A stretch of 64,000 nucleotides of DNA. Origin: Polynucleobacter rarus (lineage in GTDB: Bacteria; Pseudomonadota; Gammaproteobacteria; Burkholderiales; Burkholderiaceae). Made by a program: the position numbers and the translations under genes. The stretch is taken from NCBI RefSeq assembly GCF_003072505.1, contig NZ_NTGB01000001.1:2219955-2283954 (forward strand). The letters run 5' to 3'. Positions 38,268 through 47,598 of the stretch are shown in pieces (position 1 is the stretch's first letter; the number at the start of each line of letters is the position of its first letter). Under the pieces are notes generated by a model. That model did not search any database and had not been told where the DNA came from. It saw nothing but the letters and a program-made list of their open reading frames with translations.

Positions 38268-39013
38268 GCCAAATGATTCCTCTCCAACTTACTCGGGTTT
38301 TAGCTTTCGCTGCGCTGAGTGCCTTGGCTTGCCAAAGTTCTCATGCCGCTATCTTTGAGGACAGTGATGCCCGTAAGCAGATTAATGTACTCACTGATTC
38401 CACAAAAAATAATCAAAAAGCGATTTTTGAATTAACTAATTCTTTTGAACGCTCTGTTCAGGAAAATGCAAAATTGCGTGGCCGAATTGAGGAACTTGAG
38501 AGAGTGGTAGATGATCAAAAAAGTATTTTAAAAATTTACTACAGTGAGTTGAATGATCGTATCAATGATCAGAATGCTCGTCTAAAACTTATTGAGCCTG
38601 TCAAAATTGAAGTTGAGGGTGTTACAGGGAAAATTCAGCCTGCCGAAAAAGAATTGTACGATCAGGCCTTACTCGAATTTAAAGAGGGCAATCCTGTAAA
38701 AGCGGAAGGGCTTTTAAGCCAATTTATTACGGCATATCCCAATAGCCCTTATTGGCCAGTTGCACAATATTGGCTCTCGGTTAGCAAATACGCTAGCAAA
38801 GACTTCAAAGGGGCAATTGCGGCAGGTAATGCTCTGATTAAAGCTTTTCCAGATCATCCACGTGTTCCACAAGCACTGTTAAATATCGCTAACTGTCTTT
38901 TAGAGTCAAATCAAAAGACAGAGGGTAGAAAAACTTTAGAGCTATTAATTAAAAGTTTCCCAGACAGTAAATCAGCAGAAACGGCTCGGTTAACCCTGAG
39001 TAAAGTCAAGTAA
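38264..39013 (+). CDS. cpoB: Cell division coordinator CpoB (YbgF)
   Basis: A 249-residue periplasmic protein. Signal peptide (about 1-28), an N-terminal coiled coil (about 35-105) that trimerises the family and TPR repeats (from [21 protein letters not shown]). It links Tol-Pal to peptidoglycan synthesis. Starts with ATGA overlap to pal. Confidence 0.93.
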   Translation: MSQMIPLQLTRVLAFAALSALACQSSHAAIFEDSDARKQINVLTDSTKNNQKAIFELTNSFERSVQENAKLRGRIEELERVVDDQKSILKIYYSELNDRINDQNARLKLIEPVKIEVEGVTGKIQPAEKELYDQALLEFKEGNPVKAEGLLSQFITAYPNSPYWPVAQYWLSVSKYASKDFKGAIAAGNALIKAFPDHPRVPQALLNIANCLLESNQKTEGRKTLELLIKSFPDSKSAETARLTLSKVK

Positions 39014-39042
39014 CTAAAGATTTTAAAAAGTTACGATTAAAT

Positions 39043-39789
39043 ATGGATGTTTTAAAACAATTTGAAAGATTTGCCCCGAAGAAAAAAGGTGCTCCAGCGG
39101 TTCTGTTACTCTCTGGTGGCCTGGACTCTGCGACCCTACTCGCACTCATTAAAACTCTGGGTTATACGCCCTATGCGCTTTCTGTTCGTTATGGTCAAAC
39201 CCACTCTTCTGAACTAGACGCTGCCGTCAATGTAGCAAAAGCTTATGGCGCTTTTCAGCATGAAATCATTGAGTTAGATTTACGGCGTTTTGGGGGTTCA
39301 GCGCTCACTGATTCTGAAATCGAGATTCCAATCAACGGTAAGGCAAATCCGCACCCTGAAAATGTCGGCGAAATTCCAGTAACTTACGTACCGGCTAGAA
39401 ATACTATTCTTTTATCTTGCGCGCTCGGTTGGATGGAAGCTCTGGGTGGACAGGATATTTTCTTTGGCGCTAATGCTGTAGATTACTCGGGCTATCCGGA
39501 TTGCCGCCCCGCTTACGTGCAATCATTTGAAGCAATGGCGAATTTGGCTACTCGGATCGGCGTTGAAGAGCACTCCATCCGAGTACATGCACCCATTATT
39601 GATTTGCATAAATCAGAAATTATTCGATTAGGTATGGCTCTCGGCGTCGATTACGCCAAGACCGTGTCCTGTTACCAGGCCAATGCCCAGGGTCAAGCGT
39701 GTGGCATTTGTGAATCATGCCGCTTACGAAAACTAGGGTTTAGTGAAGCGGGTTTATCTGATCCAACGGTCTATCAAAGCAATACTTGA
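39043..39789 (+). CDS. queC: 7-cyano-7-deazaguanine synthase
   Basis: A 248-residue enzyme that makes preQ0 from CDG with ATP and ammonia for queuosine. PP-loop [14 protein letters not shown] (about 22-35) and C-terminal zinc cysteines in [21 protein letters not shown]. It closes the Tol operon, a common arrangement in betaproteobacteria. No preQ1 riboswitch was seen. Confidence 0.95.
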   Translation: MDVLKQFERFAPKKKGAPAVLLLSGGLDSATLLALIKTLGYTPYALSVRYGQTHSSELDAAVNVAKAYGAFQHEIIELDLRRFGGSALTDSEIEIPINGKANPHPENVGEIPVTYVPARNTILLSCALGWMEALGGQDIFFGANAVDYSGYPDCRPAYVQSFEAMANLATRIGVEEHSIRVHAPIIDLHKSEIIRLGMALGVDYAKTVSCYQANAQGQACGICESCRLRKLGFSEAGLSDPTVYQSNT

Positions 39790-39817
39790 TTCTGAACGAT
39801 AAATCGTCTTAAAAAGT

Positions 39818-39848
39818 AATGATGTCAGACTGCTCTGACCTCATTTTA
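39818..39848 (+). terminator. Terminator-like hairpin after queC
   Basis: GTCAGA (39824-39829) pairs with TCTGAC (39834-39839) around a CTGC loop and extends, after one mismatch, with AATGA/TCATT (39818-39822/39841-39845); TTTT follows. It is about 30 bases after the queC stop. Confidence 0.6.
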
Positions 39849-39908
39849 AGATAAGTCTGACGCGCATAACCCCTATCTACAGAGCGTACATCGTCTTTAA
39901 TAGTATCC

Positions 39909-40112
39909 ATGAACCATGGATTTATTCTGATCGAACTTCTCACTGCCCTAGTTATTATTTCCTTTTGTTTGGGGGCGGGTATCAATTATTTATATACTAG
40001 TCATCAACATCATCAAGAGCTCTATGGCAGGTTTACCAAACATTTAGAACAGGTCTCTAGTGAAGAAATCCGCTTAAAAGGATTTCATCTCAACAAAAGG
40101 GGGTCACGATGA
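39909..40112 (+). CDS. Very short prepilin-like protein (PilV/GspI-like)
   Basis: A 67-residue protein with a complete type III prepilin signal: MNHG then FILIELLTALVI, with Phe at +1 and Glu at +5 after cleavage, then a hydrophobic helix. The remainder is only a short basic tail, so it lacks the globular domain of PilV (over 100 residues). It heads a row of four pseudopilins and overlaps the next by 4 bases. It could be a shortened minor pilin or a remnant still carrying the helix. Confidence 0.68.
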   Translation: MNHGFILIELLTALVIISFCLGAGINYLYTSHQHHQELYGRFTKHLEQVSSEEIRLKGFHLNKRGSR

Positions 40113-40756
40113 ATTTGGTTGAACTCATGCTGAGCATTAGTCTTTTAACGATTGTTTTAGCAGGCTTAACCCATGCTGTACCAGTTCTACAAAAGAACAT
40201 GGATGATGGGAGGGCCTTAAGAGAGGAAGTCGCTCAAGTTGAACAAGTTTTACAAATCATTACACGTAGCATCCAACAAGCGGGTTTTGAAGATATTATC
40301 AAGGGTCAATCTTCAAACTCACGGTCTCAAAAACCTCCCTTAGTTGGCATACAGGTTTTTCAACAAGCTACCTTAACGACCGATAAAGTTGGCAAAACAT
40401 CAACTCAGCAATCCTATCTTGCTGGGCGGCGCCAAACAGATGCCATACTCATCCAACATGAAACCTATGGTCACTTTGATTGTGTTGGTAGAAAAATTAC
40501 CGATAAAAGGACCCACCAAGGTTTGTCTAGAATTGGATTTTTTGTCCAATTCCGAGGGAATAAAGGGAATGCAATTGGAACCTTAATGTGCCAGAGTTTG
40601 ACCAACAATGGTCAAGTACAAAATGATGGTATTTTGACTGGGGTAAATGACTTTCTCATTTACTTAGAAGACGATGTAGTGATCGTTGAATTAACGATGC
40701 AGTCATCACGTCAATACCATAAGTCCATCGCTCTTCAAAATCAGATATCGCTTTGA
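40109..40756 (+). CDS. PilW-like minor pilin without a visible leader
   Basis: A 215-residue protein starting MNLVELMLSISLLTIVLAGLTHA, followed by a globular part with EQVLQIITRSIQQAGFEDI, the PilW pattern. Glu is at +5 counted from the initiator Met, but no basic leader with Gly precedes it. In the same frame the upstream codons give KGVT before Met, which would put Glu at +7; the leader-like residues NKRG instead are in the overlapping reading frame of the preceding gene. This is either a leaderless form or a compressed overlap. Confidence 0.68.
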   Translation: MNLVELMLSISLLTIVLAGLTHAVPVLQKNMDDGRALREEVAQVEQVLQIITRSIQQAGFEDIIKGQSSNSRSQKPPLVGIQVFQQATLTTDKVGKTSTQQSYLAGRRQTDAILIQHETYGHFDCVGRKITDKRTHQGLSRIGFFVQFRGNKGNAIGTLMCQSLTNNGQVQNDGILTGVNDFLIYLEDDVVIVELTMQSSRQYHKSIALQNQISL

Positions 40757-40765
40757 TTTGAATTT

Positions 40766-41311
40766 ATGAATAGAGCTAAAGGAAAAAATGCTGGTTTTAT
40801 TTTACCTATTACCCTGGGATTGATTAGTTTGGTTGGTCTTTGGGGAACTATTCTCATCGAGCAAATGCATCGTCAATCAGATCAATTAGCCAAGTCTTGG
40901 CAAGAAAAATTTATATTTTATAAAGCACAGGAGCATTTGGGACAGTGTCTTGGCATCGTGGGTTTGCAAGAGCTACCAACGCAACGATGGGGTCAATGTT
41001 GCCATGTTGAAGCAATGACGAATCCAACTAGTACTAAAACCAGTACTAAATCCTCTAAGCTTGCTCTTCAAAAAAGTTACCGTGTTTCTGTTCATCACGA
41101 ACTGATTCACCCCATCAGTAACCAGATTTTAGGCTCCTCCCGATTACAAGCAGTTGTCACCCTCTCACCAACCAATCAAGCGATTTCTAAACTGTCTTGG
41201 CGTGAGATATTCGACTTGCATTGGGAACAAGAATTAAATGCCCTTCAACCAAAAACAAACTATATTTGGGGTCAACTACCAGCATGCAAACATCCTCTTC
41301 CAACAAATTAA
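40766..41311 (+). CDS. PilX/GspK-like minor pilin
   Basis: A 181-residue protein: MNRAKGKNAG followed by FILPITLGLISLVGLWGTILI. Cleavage after Gly10 would give Phe at +1 and no Glu at +5, as is usual for GspK/PilX-type tip subunits. The rest has a small Cys-containing domain. It overlaps the following gene by 28 bases. Confidence 0.65.
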   Translation: MNRAKGKNAGFILPITLGLISLVGLWGTILIEQMHRQSDQLAKSWQEKFIFYKAQEHLGQCLGIVGLQELPTQRWGQCCHVEAMTNPTSTKTSTKSSKLALQKSYRVSVHHELIHPISNQILGSSRLQAVVTLSPTNQAISKLSWREIFDLHWEQELNALQPKTNYIWGQLPACKHPLPTN

Positions 41312-41943
41312 TCAAAGGTTTTACTTTGATTGAAGCCGTTACAGTGATAGGGCTTGTAGCGATTTTTTTACTTTTTGCCTCGCACATATCGACATCTGTT
41401 TTTAGTACCTATCAGGCTAGAAATGAAGTCTACTCAACTGCTCACGCATTGATGTTGGATGCGCAGCGTATCCGTACTTTAGCCCGCGCCCACAAAACCA
41501 CAATCAGCATCATGCCCATTTGTAATAACTCGTGGGAGTCTGGCTGGGTTGCTTTTTATAATCCAGAGATGCGATTTGAGACCGAGGCGATTACAAAACC
41601 CCTCTGGAAAAAAGAAATCTCCTCTCAAGTGACAACAATCCGACCTAGGCAAAGTGCTCCTGTCAGCGGCACTCAATTTTCTGATATCAGTATCAAATCC
41701 TACCCACACCCTAGATGTCCAAATGCAAGTATTACCTCAGAGTCGGGTGAAAAACTTCGCCATTTGAGTTTTAATGCCCTAGGAGCTGCCCAAACCAAAA
41801 ATGGTGGCTTTGTGGCGAATCGTATCGTGTTTTGGAGTAAGATTTATCCCAATATTGAATACCATTTAGTTTTAGGTGATAGTGGAAGGCTTCGATTATG
41901 TAAGCCTGAAGCAATCAATCCGAAGTGTACTCTCTCGCTGTAA
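41284..41943 (+). CDS. FimT/GspH-like pseudopilin
   Basis: A 219-residue pseudopilin. Leader MQTSSSNKLIKG is followed by FTLIEAVTVIGLVAIFLL (Glu at +5), and the globular domain from about 55 shows the FimT/GspH pattern (HALMLDAQRIRTLARAHKTTISI, ESGWVAFYNPE, LRHLSFNALGA). The start at 41284 is chosen because the leader begins there; an upstream ATG at 41221 lies within the previous gene. Together these four genes form a minor pilin set; no assembly ATPase or prepilin peptidase gene is in the window. Confidence 0.72.
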   Translation: MQTSSSNKLIKGFTLIEAVTVIGLVAIFLLFASHISTSVFSTYQARNEVYSTAHALMLDAQRIRTLARAHKTTISIMPICNNSWESGWVAFYNPEMRFETEAITKPLWKKEISSQVTTIRPRQSAPVSGTQFSDISIKSYPHPRCPNASITSESGEKLRHLSFNALGAAQTKNGGFVANRIVFWSKIYPNIEYHLVLGDSGRLRLCKPEAINPKCTLSL

Positions 41944-42096
41944 AATGTCATTTTGAAGATTTTGTCAGGTTTGTCACCTTTAAATTGATTTTTTCTAAAC
42001 TATACTTGCTGAGAAAGTTTAGAATTCTGTATTGATACCAAAGCCACTTTCGGTTTACCTATTTTTAAAATCCGAAAAGCCCCGATAAAGACCACT

Positions 42097-43197
42097 ATGT
42101 TTAATCCGCAAGATTATTTTTTTATGAACCAGGCCCTTTTAGAGGCCAAGAAGGCGCTTTGGATTACTGATCCTAACCCGCGGGTTGGTTGTGTGCTTGT
42201 CAAAGAGCATCAAATCATCGGTGCTGGTTTTACCCAACAAGTGGGATCTCATCACGCTGAGGTGATGGCGATTCGGAACGCGCGTGAACGAGGTTTTGAT
42301 ACCCTTGGTGCAACTGCTTATGTCACCTTAGAGCCTTGTTGTCATTTTGGCAAAACACCACCCTGTGTTGATGCAATTATTGTGGCAGGCATCAAAAAAG
42401 TATTCATTTGTTCTACCGATCCTAATCCTTTTGTTTTAGGCAAAGGGATTGAACGCTTAAAAGAACATCAGATTGAAGTTCATACGGGTCTTCTAGCCGA
42501 ACAATCGATGGCACTGAACCCTGGCTTTATGAAACGTATGCAAACTGGCATGCCTTGGGTTCGACTTAAAATTGCATCGAGTCTAGACGGTATTACTGCG
42601 CTACCCAATGGTAAAAGCCAATGGATTACCAGTGCACAAGCTAGATTAGATGGTCATCGCTTTCGGGCTCAAGCTAGCGTGATCCTTACCGGTTTTGGTA
42701 CTGTACTTGCCGATGACCCTGAATTAACGGTGCGAGGTTTGAATGTCACCCGTCAGCCATTAAAAGCTATTATTGACTCTAAATTAGAGATTTCTCCCTC
42801 CGCGAAAGTTCTATCGTCAGGGGATGCGGTGATTTTTTGTTCAATTAACGATACAGATAAGATGAATGCCTTATTTTTAGCTCATCCCCATCTGAAAATT
42901 ATTCCCATCCCAAATGAAGCTGGCAAAGTTGATTTAGCCGCTGCCTTAAAATACCTTGCTGATCAATTTCATGCCAATGAAGTTCATGTTGAAGCTGGGT
43001 TTAAACTCAATGGTTCTTTGCTCCGCGAAGAATGTGTAGATGAGATACTGCTCTACCAAGCACCTGTTTTATTAGGGAAAGGCTTAGGTCTAGCCAATTT
43101 AAGCGCTATCGACCATCTAACAGATGCTTCGCGCTGGCGAGTCATTGAGCGATCTAATGTAGGGATTGATCAGCGCATTCGGTTGGTTCGGGAATAG
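42097..43197 (+). CDS. ribD: Bifunctional riboflavin deaminase-reductase RibD
   Basis: A 366-residue enzyme for steps two and three of riboflavin synthesis. The deaminase domain (1-150) has zinc ligands in SHHAEVMAI and EPCCHFGKTPPC; the reductase domain (about 150-366) has VRLKIASSLDGITALPNGKSQWI. It heads the ribD-ribE-ribB-ribH-nusB set. The 153-base leader has two hairpins but no FMN riboswitch pattern. Confidence 0.95.
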   Translation: MFNPQDYFFMNQALLEAKKALWITDPNPRVGCVLVKEHQIIGAGFTQQVGSHHAEVMAIRNARERGFDTLGATAYVTLEPCCHFGKTPPCVDAIIVAGIKKVFICSTDPNPFVLGKGIERLKEHQIEVHTGLLAEQSMALNPGFMKRMQTGMPWVRLKIASSLDGITALPNGKSQWITSAQARLDGHRFRAQASVILTGFGTVLADDPELTVRGLNVTRQPLKAIIDSKLEISPSAKVLSSGDAVIFCSINDTDKMNALFLAHPHLKIIPIPNEAGKVDLAAALKYLADQFHANEVHVEAGFKLNGSLLREECVDEILLYQAPVLLGKGLGLANLSAIDHLTDASRWRVIERSNVGIDQRIRLVRE

Positions 43198-43277
43198 TTT
43201 ACAATCCCTTCACTTTTAACTGGATAGATATCCGTTCTGATTAGAACAAACTACGTCAATTAGAGGATAATAGAGGC

Positions 43278-43961
43278 ATGTTTACTGGAATTATTGCTGC
43301 TGTCGGAAATATTGTATCTGTGCGACCCCATGGAGATGGGTATCGCTTGAAAATTGATGCGCAAAGCTTAGATCTTTCGGACGTTTTTTTGGGTGATAGT
43401 ATCGCTATACAAGGTGCTTGTATGACGGTGGTAGAACTTCATCCCACAGAAAAGTCATTTGAAATTGATATTTCAAAAGAATCCATCCAAAAAACCATCG
43501 GACTAAATCAATTAGGACCGGTCAATTTAGAAAAAGCATTACGCTTAAATGATCGCTTAGGTGGTCATCTCGTTAGTGGGCATGTCGACGGAATTGGGCG
43601 TGTTGCCATTTTTGAAGTTGTTGCCTCCGATAAAGAAAACACTTCACCTTCTAGTGATCTTGAAAATACAAATAACACATCGTGGCATCTTGCCATTGAT
43701 GCTCCAATGTTTCTTGCTAAGTATTTTGCCTATAAAGGCTCGATTGTGGTGAACGGTACTTCACTCACTGTGAACTTGGTTGAGGATTTAGAGATTAACG
43801 ATCAGGCTTTTTGTAGAGTTCATATCAACCTAATCCCGCACACACTTGAACATACCACCTTGCAGTACTTAAAAGTTGGTTTTGATGTCAACCTTGAAGT
43901 AGATTTGATTGCTAGATATGTCGAAAGAATGTTAAGCAGCTCTGGAATCGCCCTGAAGTAA
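43278..43961 (+). CDS. ribE: Riboflavin synthase alpha chain
   Basis: A 227-residue riboflavin synthase with two lumazine-binding repeats, each starting MFTGIIAAVGN- or HLVSGHVDGIG-like. It dismutates two 6,7-dimethyl-8-ribityllumazine molecules. The C-terminal half contains a short extra polar loop (about 117-133, KENTSPSSDLENTNN), longer than usual. Confidence 0.94.
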   Translation: MFTGIIAAVGNIVSVRPHGDGYRLKIDAQSLDLSDVFLGDSIAIQGACMTVVELHPTEKSFEIDISKESIQKTIGLNQLGPVNLEKALRLNDRLGGHLVSGHVDGIGRVAIFEVVASDKENTSPSSDLENTNNTSWHLAIDAPMFLAKYFAYKGSIVVNGTSLTVNLVEDLEINDQAFCRVHINLIPHTLEHTTLQYLKVGFDVNLEVDLIARYVERMLSSSGIALK

Positions 43962-43981
43962 CCGAACCTTAAAAAGAAGAT

Positions 43982-45115
43982 ATGACTAATTTTTCAAACC
44001 ACCTTAGTTCAACCGAAGAAATCATTGAAGATATCCGTAATGGAAAAATGGTGATTTTGGTGGATGAAGAGGATCGCGAAAACGAAGGTGATCTAGTCAT
44101 GGCTGCAGAACACGTTACTGCAGAGGCGATTAACTTTATGGCAAAGTTTGGTCGTGGCTTAATTTGCTTGACCCTCACGAAAGAGCGCTGTGAACAATTG
44201 CGCCTTCCCCTGATGGTAAGAGATAACGGTGCCTCAATGGGTACCAACTTTACGGTATCGATTGAAGCAGCAACTGGTGTCACAACGGGTATTTCTGCGG
44301 CTGATAGAGCACATACAGTGAGAACTGCTGTTACAAAACATGCTAAACCAACTGATTTAGTTCAGCCAGGTCATATTTTTCCTTTAATGGCACAACCAGG
44401 TGGTGTTTTAATTCGTTCTGGTCATACTGAAGCGGGTTGCGATTTAGCAGCCATGGCTGGCTGTGTTACGGCAGCTTCCGTCATCTGCGAAATCATGAAA
44501 GATGACGGCACGATGGCACGTTTGCCTGATTTGATTGAATTTGCTAAAGAGCATCAACTGAAGATCGGTACGATTGTCGATTTAATTAAATATCGTAGTC
44601 AAAATGAAAGTATGGTCAAACGTGTTGGTCAAAAAACACTCCAAACTATTTGGGGTGAATTTAAATCCACTCTTTACCAAGACTTATCTAGCAATAATTA
44701 CCATTTAGCCTTAACCAAAGGTAGTCCCACACCGAGTAAAGTCACTTTAGTGCGAGTTCATGAACCAGCGATTTTGTTAGATGTCCTTGCCCAGACTTCT
44801 AAGTACCACTCTTGGTCACTCGACGCCGCCATGAAAAAGATTTCGGATGCTGAAAGTGGCGTAGCTGTTTTACTCAATGTATCTTCCCATAAAACCTCTT
44901 TTCATCAATGGACTGAAGAGTTTGTCGATCCCCTACCAGATGATCAGACCGGTCCTGCAATTCGGAAAGTGGATTTTAGAACCTACGGTATCGGTGCTCA
45001 AATCTTAAAAGATCAAGGCGTAGGTAAGATGGAATTATTAGCAAAACCGGGGCCAATTTCAGGAATGTCTGCTTATCAATTAGAAGTAGTTGGTTATTCG
45101 GTGCCAACCAATTAA
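43982..45115 (+). CDS. ribB: DHBP synthase with degenerate GTP cyclohydrolase II-like domain
   Basis: A 377-residue protein. The N-terminal domain (about 8-205) is an intact 3,4-dihydroxy-2-butanone-4-phosphate synthase (VDEEDRENEGDLVMAAE, HTEAGCDLAAMAG). The C-terminal domain (about 210-375) has the fold-length of GTP cyclohydrolase II but lacks its zinc-binding Cys motif (GDVFGSLRCDCG-type) and catalytic residues. Such RibBX forms are known in Burkholderiales and Shewanella and may be regulatory; a separate ribA is expected elsewhere. Confidence 0.9.
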   Translation: MTNFSNHLSSTEEIIEDIRNGKMVILVDEEDRENEGDLVMAAEHVTAEAINFMAKFGRGLICLTLTKERCEQLRLPLMVRDNGASMGTNFTVSIEAATGVTTGISAADRAHTVRTAVTKHAKPTDLVQPGHIFPLMAQPGGVLIRSGHTEAGCDLAAMAGCVTAASVICEIMKDDGTMARLPDLIEFAKEHQLKIGTIVDLIKYRSQNESMVKRVGQKTLQTIWGEFKSTLYQDLSSNNYHLALTKGSPTPSKVTLVRVHEPAILLDVLAQTSKYHSWSLDAAMKKISDAESGVAVLLNVSSHKTSFHQWTEEFVDPLPDDQTGPAIRKVDFRTYGIGAQILKDQGVGKMELLAKPGPISGMSAYQLEVVGYSVPTN

Positions 45116-45180
45116 AATAGATTCCTATTTTTGTAAATTGCTTTAAAACAGAATTTTTTACCACCTAACGGAGATATTCC

Positions 45181-45696
45181 ATGACTGACACGACCTTGCA
45201 AGAGAATATTCCAACGCAGTTAAATGAAGTTGACTTTTTAGAACCCAATTTAGAGGGCTCTGAGTTACGTATTGCAATCGTTCAAGCCAGGTTTAATGAA
45301 GGTATATGCCGCGAACTTACTTCCAGTTGCGTTAAAGAATTGGTTCGTTTAGGTGTATCTACAGATGATATTTTATTAACAACGGTTCCTGGTGCTTTAG
45401 AAATTCCACTAGCACTACAAAAATTAGCTGAATCAAGCGAATTTGATGCCTTAATCGCTCTTGGAGCGGTAATTCGTGGTGAAACCTACCACTTTGAACT
45501 AGTTTCTAATGAATCTGGTGCCGGTATTACTAGAGTTGGTTTAGATTTAGGTATTCCAATTGCCAATGGCATTTTGACTTGTGATACTGATGAGCAAGCT
45601 TTAGCAAGAGTTCATCAAAAAGGTGCGGATTGTGCTTTAGCTGCTGTAGAAATGGCGAATTTCTGCCTGATTCTTCAGGAAGGGGAAGATGCATAA
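45181..45696 (+). CDS. ribH: 6,7-dimethyl-8-ribityllumazine synthase
   Basis: A 171-residue lumazine synthase condensing DHBP with the ribityl pyrimidine. The sequence runs [51 protein letters not shown] and [15 protein letters not shown], all family landmarks, with His in ETYHFE as the catalytic base. It overlaps nusB by 8 bases. Confidence 0.95.
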   Translation: MTDTTLQENIPTQLNEVDFLEPNLEGSELRIAIVQARFNEGICRELTSSCVKELVRLGVSTDDILLTTVPGALEIPLALQKLAESSEFDALIALGAVIRGETYHFELVSNESGAGITRVGLDLGIPIANGILTCDTDEQALARVHQKGADCALAAVEMANFCLILQEGEDA

Positions 45697-46186
45697 TCCT
45701 TATTTGACGCAAGCTCATAAATTAGTCTCCTCGACACAGGTTAAACGCTCTTTAACGCCGCGTAGACGCGCTCGTGAGTATGCCCTACAAGGTATTTATC
45801 AATGGTTAGTGGTACGCTCCTCTGGTAGTGTACCGAATCAATCTTCGATTGAGCGTCAATTGGCTGAAGATCCTGGCTTTAAAAAAGCGCAGGATGAACT
45901 CTTTTACACTCTCTTTGATGGTGTTTGCACGAATTTAGAAGCATTAGAGGCAGAAATTCTGAAACATATTGATCGTCCTGTGGATGAACTTTCACCTGTT
46001 GAGTTTTCTACTTTATTAATTGGTGCTTTTGAGCTGAAGTTTGATTTATCAACTCCGTACAAAGTGGCAATTAACGAAGCGGTAGAACTTGCTAAGACTT
46101 TTGGTGGTACAGACGGTCACAAGTATGTTAACGGCGTATTGGATAAGTTGGCCAAAGACTTACGTGCCCTCGAGATTAATAGCTAA
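45689..46186 (+). CDS. nusB: Transcription antitermination factor NusB
   Basis: A 165-residue all-helical NusB, with [15 protein letters not shown] (about 26-40) and [28 protein letters not shown] (about 129-156). It binds boxA RNA with NusE for rRNA transcription. Located after ribH, its usual place. Confidence 0.95.
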   Translation: MHNPYLTQAHKLVSSTQVKRSLTPRRRAREYALQGIYQWLVVRSSGSVPNQSSIERQLAEDPGFKKAQDELFYTLFDGVCTNLEALEAEILKHIDRPVDELSPVEFSTLLIGAFELKFDLSTPYKVAINEAVELAKTFGGTDGHKYVNGVLDKLAKDLRALEINS

Positions 46187-46205
46187 TCTTTTTCCTTTAT
46201 ATCTT

Positions 46206-47234
46206 CTAGGAATCTGTAGCGTTCATTCCTAGGAACTTTAATAGCCCTTGGGACTGATTTTGCTGTGATTTAGTACTATCAGCTGACTCTATATCATTAT
46301 TATCCTGCGGATTTGACCCACCAAGATAGCTTGTCAAAAAGTTGCGTTCATTGAGGACCTTCACTGCATAACCGCCATCACCGTTAGTAGAGGCGCCAAC
46401 ATAGGAACGCAGTCCTCCAGAGAGGCTTCCTGCTTGGGCAATGAGGTACTTCAAGATGTAAGCACCTACCCGAATGTTTGCTTCTGGCTTAAACGCCGCC
46501 TCCACTCCGCCGTAAGGAATAAATTTATTGGCATGAACGCTCGTCATCACTTGCATTAAACCTTGAGCACCTACTGGACTTTGAACTGTCGCTTTAAAAT
46601 TAGACTCAATCGCCATCACTGCAATAATTAAGACGGGATCAATACTGACCTCCTTACCAACGATGACCGCATGGGACACATAGCTTTTAAGGGTTTGCAA
46701 ATCAACTTTATACTTCTCAGCCATTAAGCTAGCAATCTTTGCTTGATTCTGAGGTGAATCGAGTAAACGAGAGTCTAGTGCCTGAGGATCTATCTTGCCA
46801 TTACTAATTTGATTTGCGAGTGGTGCAATCGATGGCACGGGCAGATGTTGCACGCTTGGCTCAACTAAGCTTAATTTGCCATTACCTCTACCGGGATAGG
46901 AAAATATCACAGGACGCATGCCTGATTCCTCAGGCTGGCTTAAATCGAAAGCATCAGCGGATTTAAATTCATCAATCAAGTTGATTTGACGCAATAGATC
47001 ATTTCTGAGTGGTTCATTCACAGCGATACCGGTTATCAGAAAAACTGTAACAACGGCCGAGGTCTGAATCCATTTATTGGATTGAATAACGGAGTATAAA
47101 TTTTTTGGTAAATATTTTTTCAATGCATTATTGCTAACGAGGTTTTCTTTAAATGCGTTCAAACGATCGCGTCTTGCCTGCGACCTTGCTTTAGCAGCTG
47201 CCTGCTCATGAAGTTTGAACAAAGATTTTTTCAT
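46206..47234 (-). CDS. Lytic transglycosylase (SLT domain)
   Basis: A 342-residue membrane-anchored murein hydrolase. After a basic N-terminus a membrane helix lies at about 57-73, then a linker and an SLT domain (about 190-300) with the catalytic Glu in VLIIAVMAIESNFKATVQSPVGAQGLMQVM. It cleaves peptidoglycan to 1,6-anhydro-MurNAc. Single gene, convergent with nusB. Confidence 0.85.
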   Translation of the reverse strand: MKKSLFKLHEQAAAKARSQARRDRLNAFKENLVSNNALKKYLPKNLYSVIQSNKWIQTSAVVTVFLITGIAVNEPLRNDLLRQINLIDEFKSADAFDLSQPEESGMRPVIFSYPGRGNGKLSLVEPSVQHLPVPSIAPLANQISNGKIDPQALDSRLLDSPQNQAKIASLMAEKYKVDLQTLKSYVSHAVIVGKEVSIDPVLIIAVMAIESNFKATVQSPVGAQGLMQVMTSVHANKFIPYGGVEAAFKPEANIRVGAYILKYLIAQAGSLSGGLRSYVGASTNGDGGYAVKVLNERNFLTSYLGGSNPQDNNDIESADSTKSQQNQSQGLLKFLGMNATDS

Positions 47235-47598
47235 TAACTCTTTACTAGTTATAAACAGAAGTTCATGTTAGGGAAGTCTTTATATCAAGTCAAGCATAAA
47301 GAACTTATAAGTTATACAGTAAAGTTATTGAATTTGCCCATTTGGGTACGATGTTTATGACCACTAACTACTATTTATCGGGAATTCAAAGTAAAGATAA
47401 TGTTAGTGGGCACTAATTTTATTATCTGAAATGATTCCTGTTTTTACTCTTTTCTCTTATTTTTCTCATATTATGGAAAGAAAAATGATTCAACATATTG
47501 ACTTGTAATGTAAAAAAAATAATTTATGTCTTTAAATTCATCAATTTGACTTCAAAATACTCTACATCTTGTGTTACAAATCAAGAAATCAAACAGGA
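47235..47598. other. Intergenic region between lytic transglycosylase and trmB
   Basis: 364 AT-rich bases with no open frame of note. An inverted repeat, CCACTAAC (47361-47368) and GTTAGTGG (47402-47409), with a short inner TATC/GATA pair, could form a large hairpin. Promoter and leader of the transglycosylase gene must lie in its left part; trmB ends at the right. No tRNA or recognised RNA was seen. Confidence 0.4.

Noticed and set aside
41944..42096. FMN riboswitch upstream of ribD
   Set aside because: The conserved RFN core is not seen in the leader, only two unrelated hairpins.
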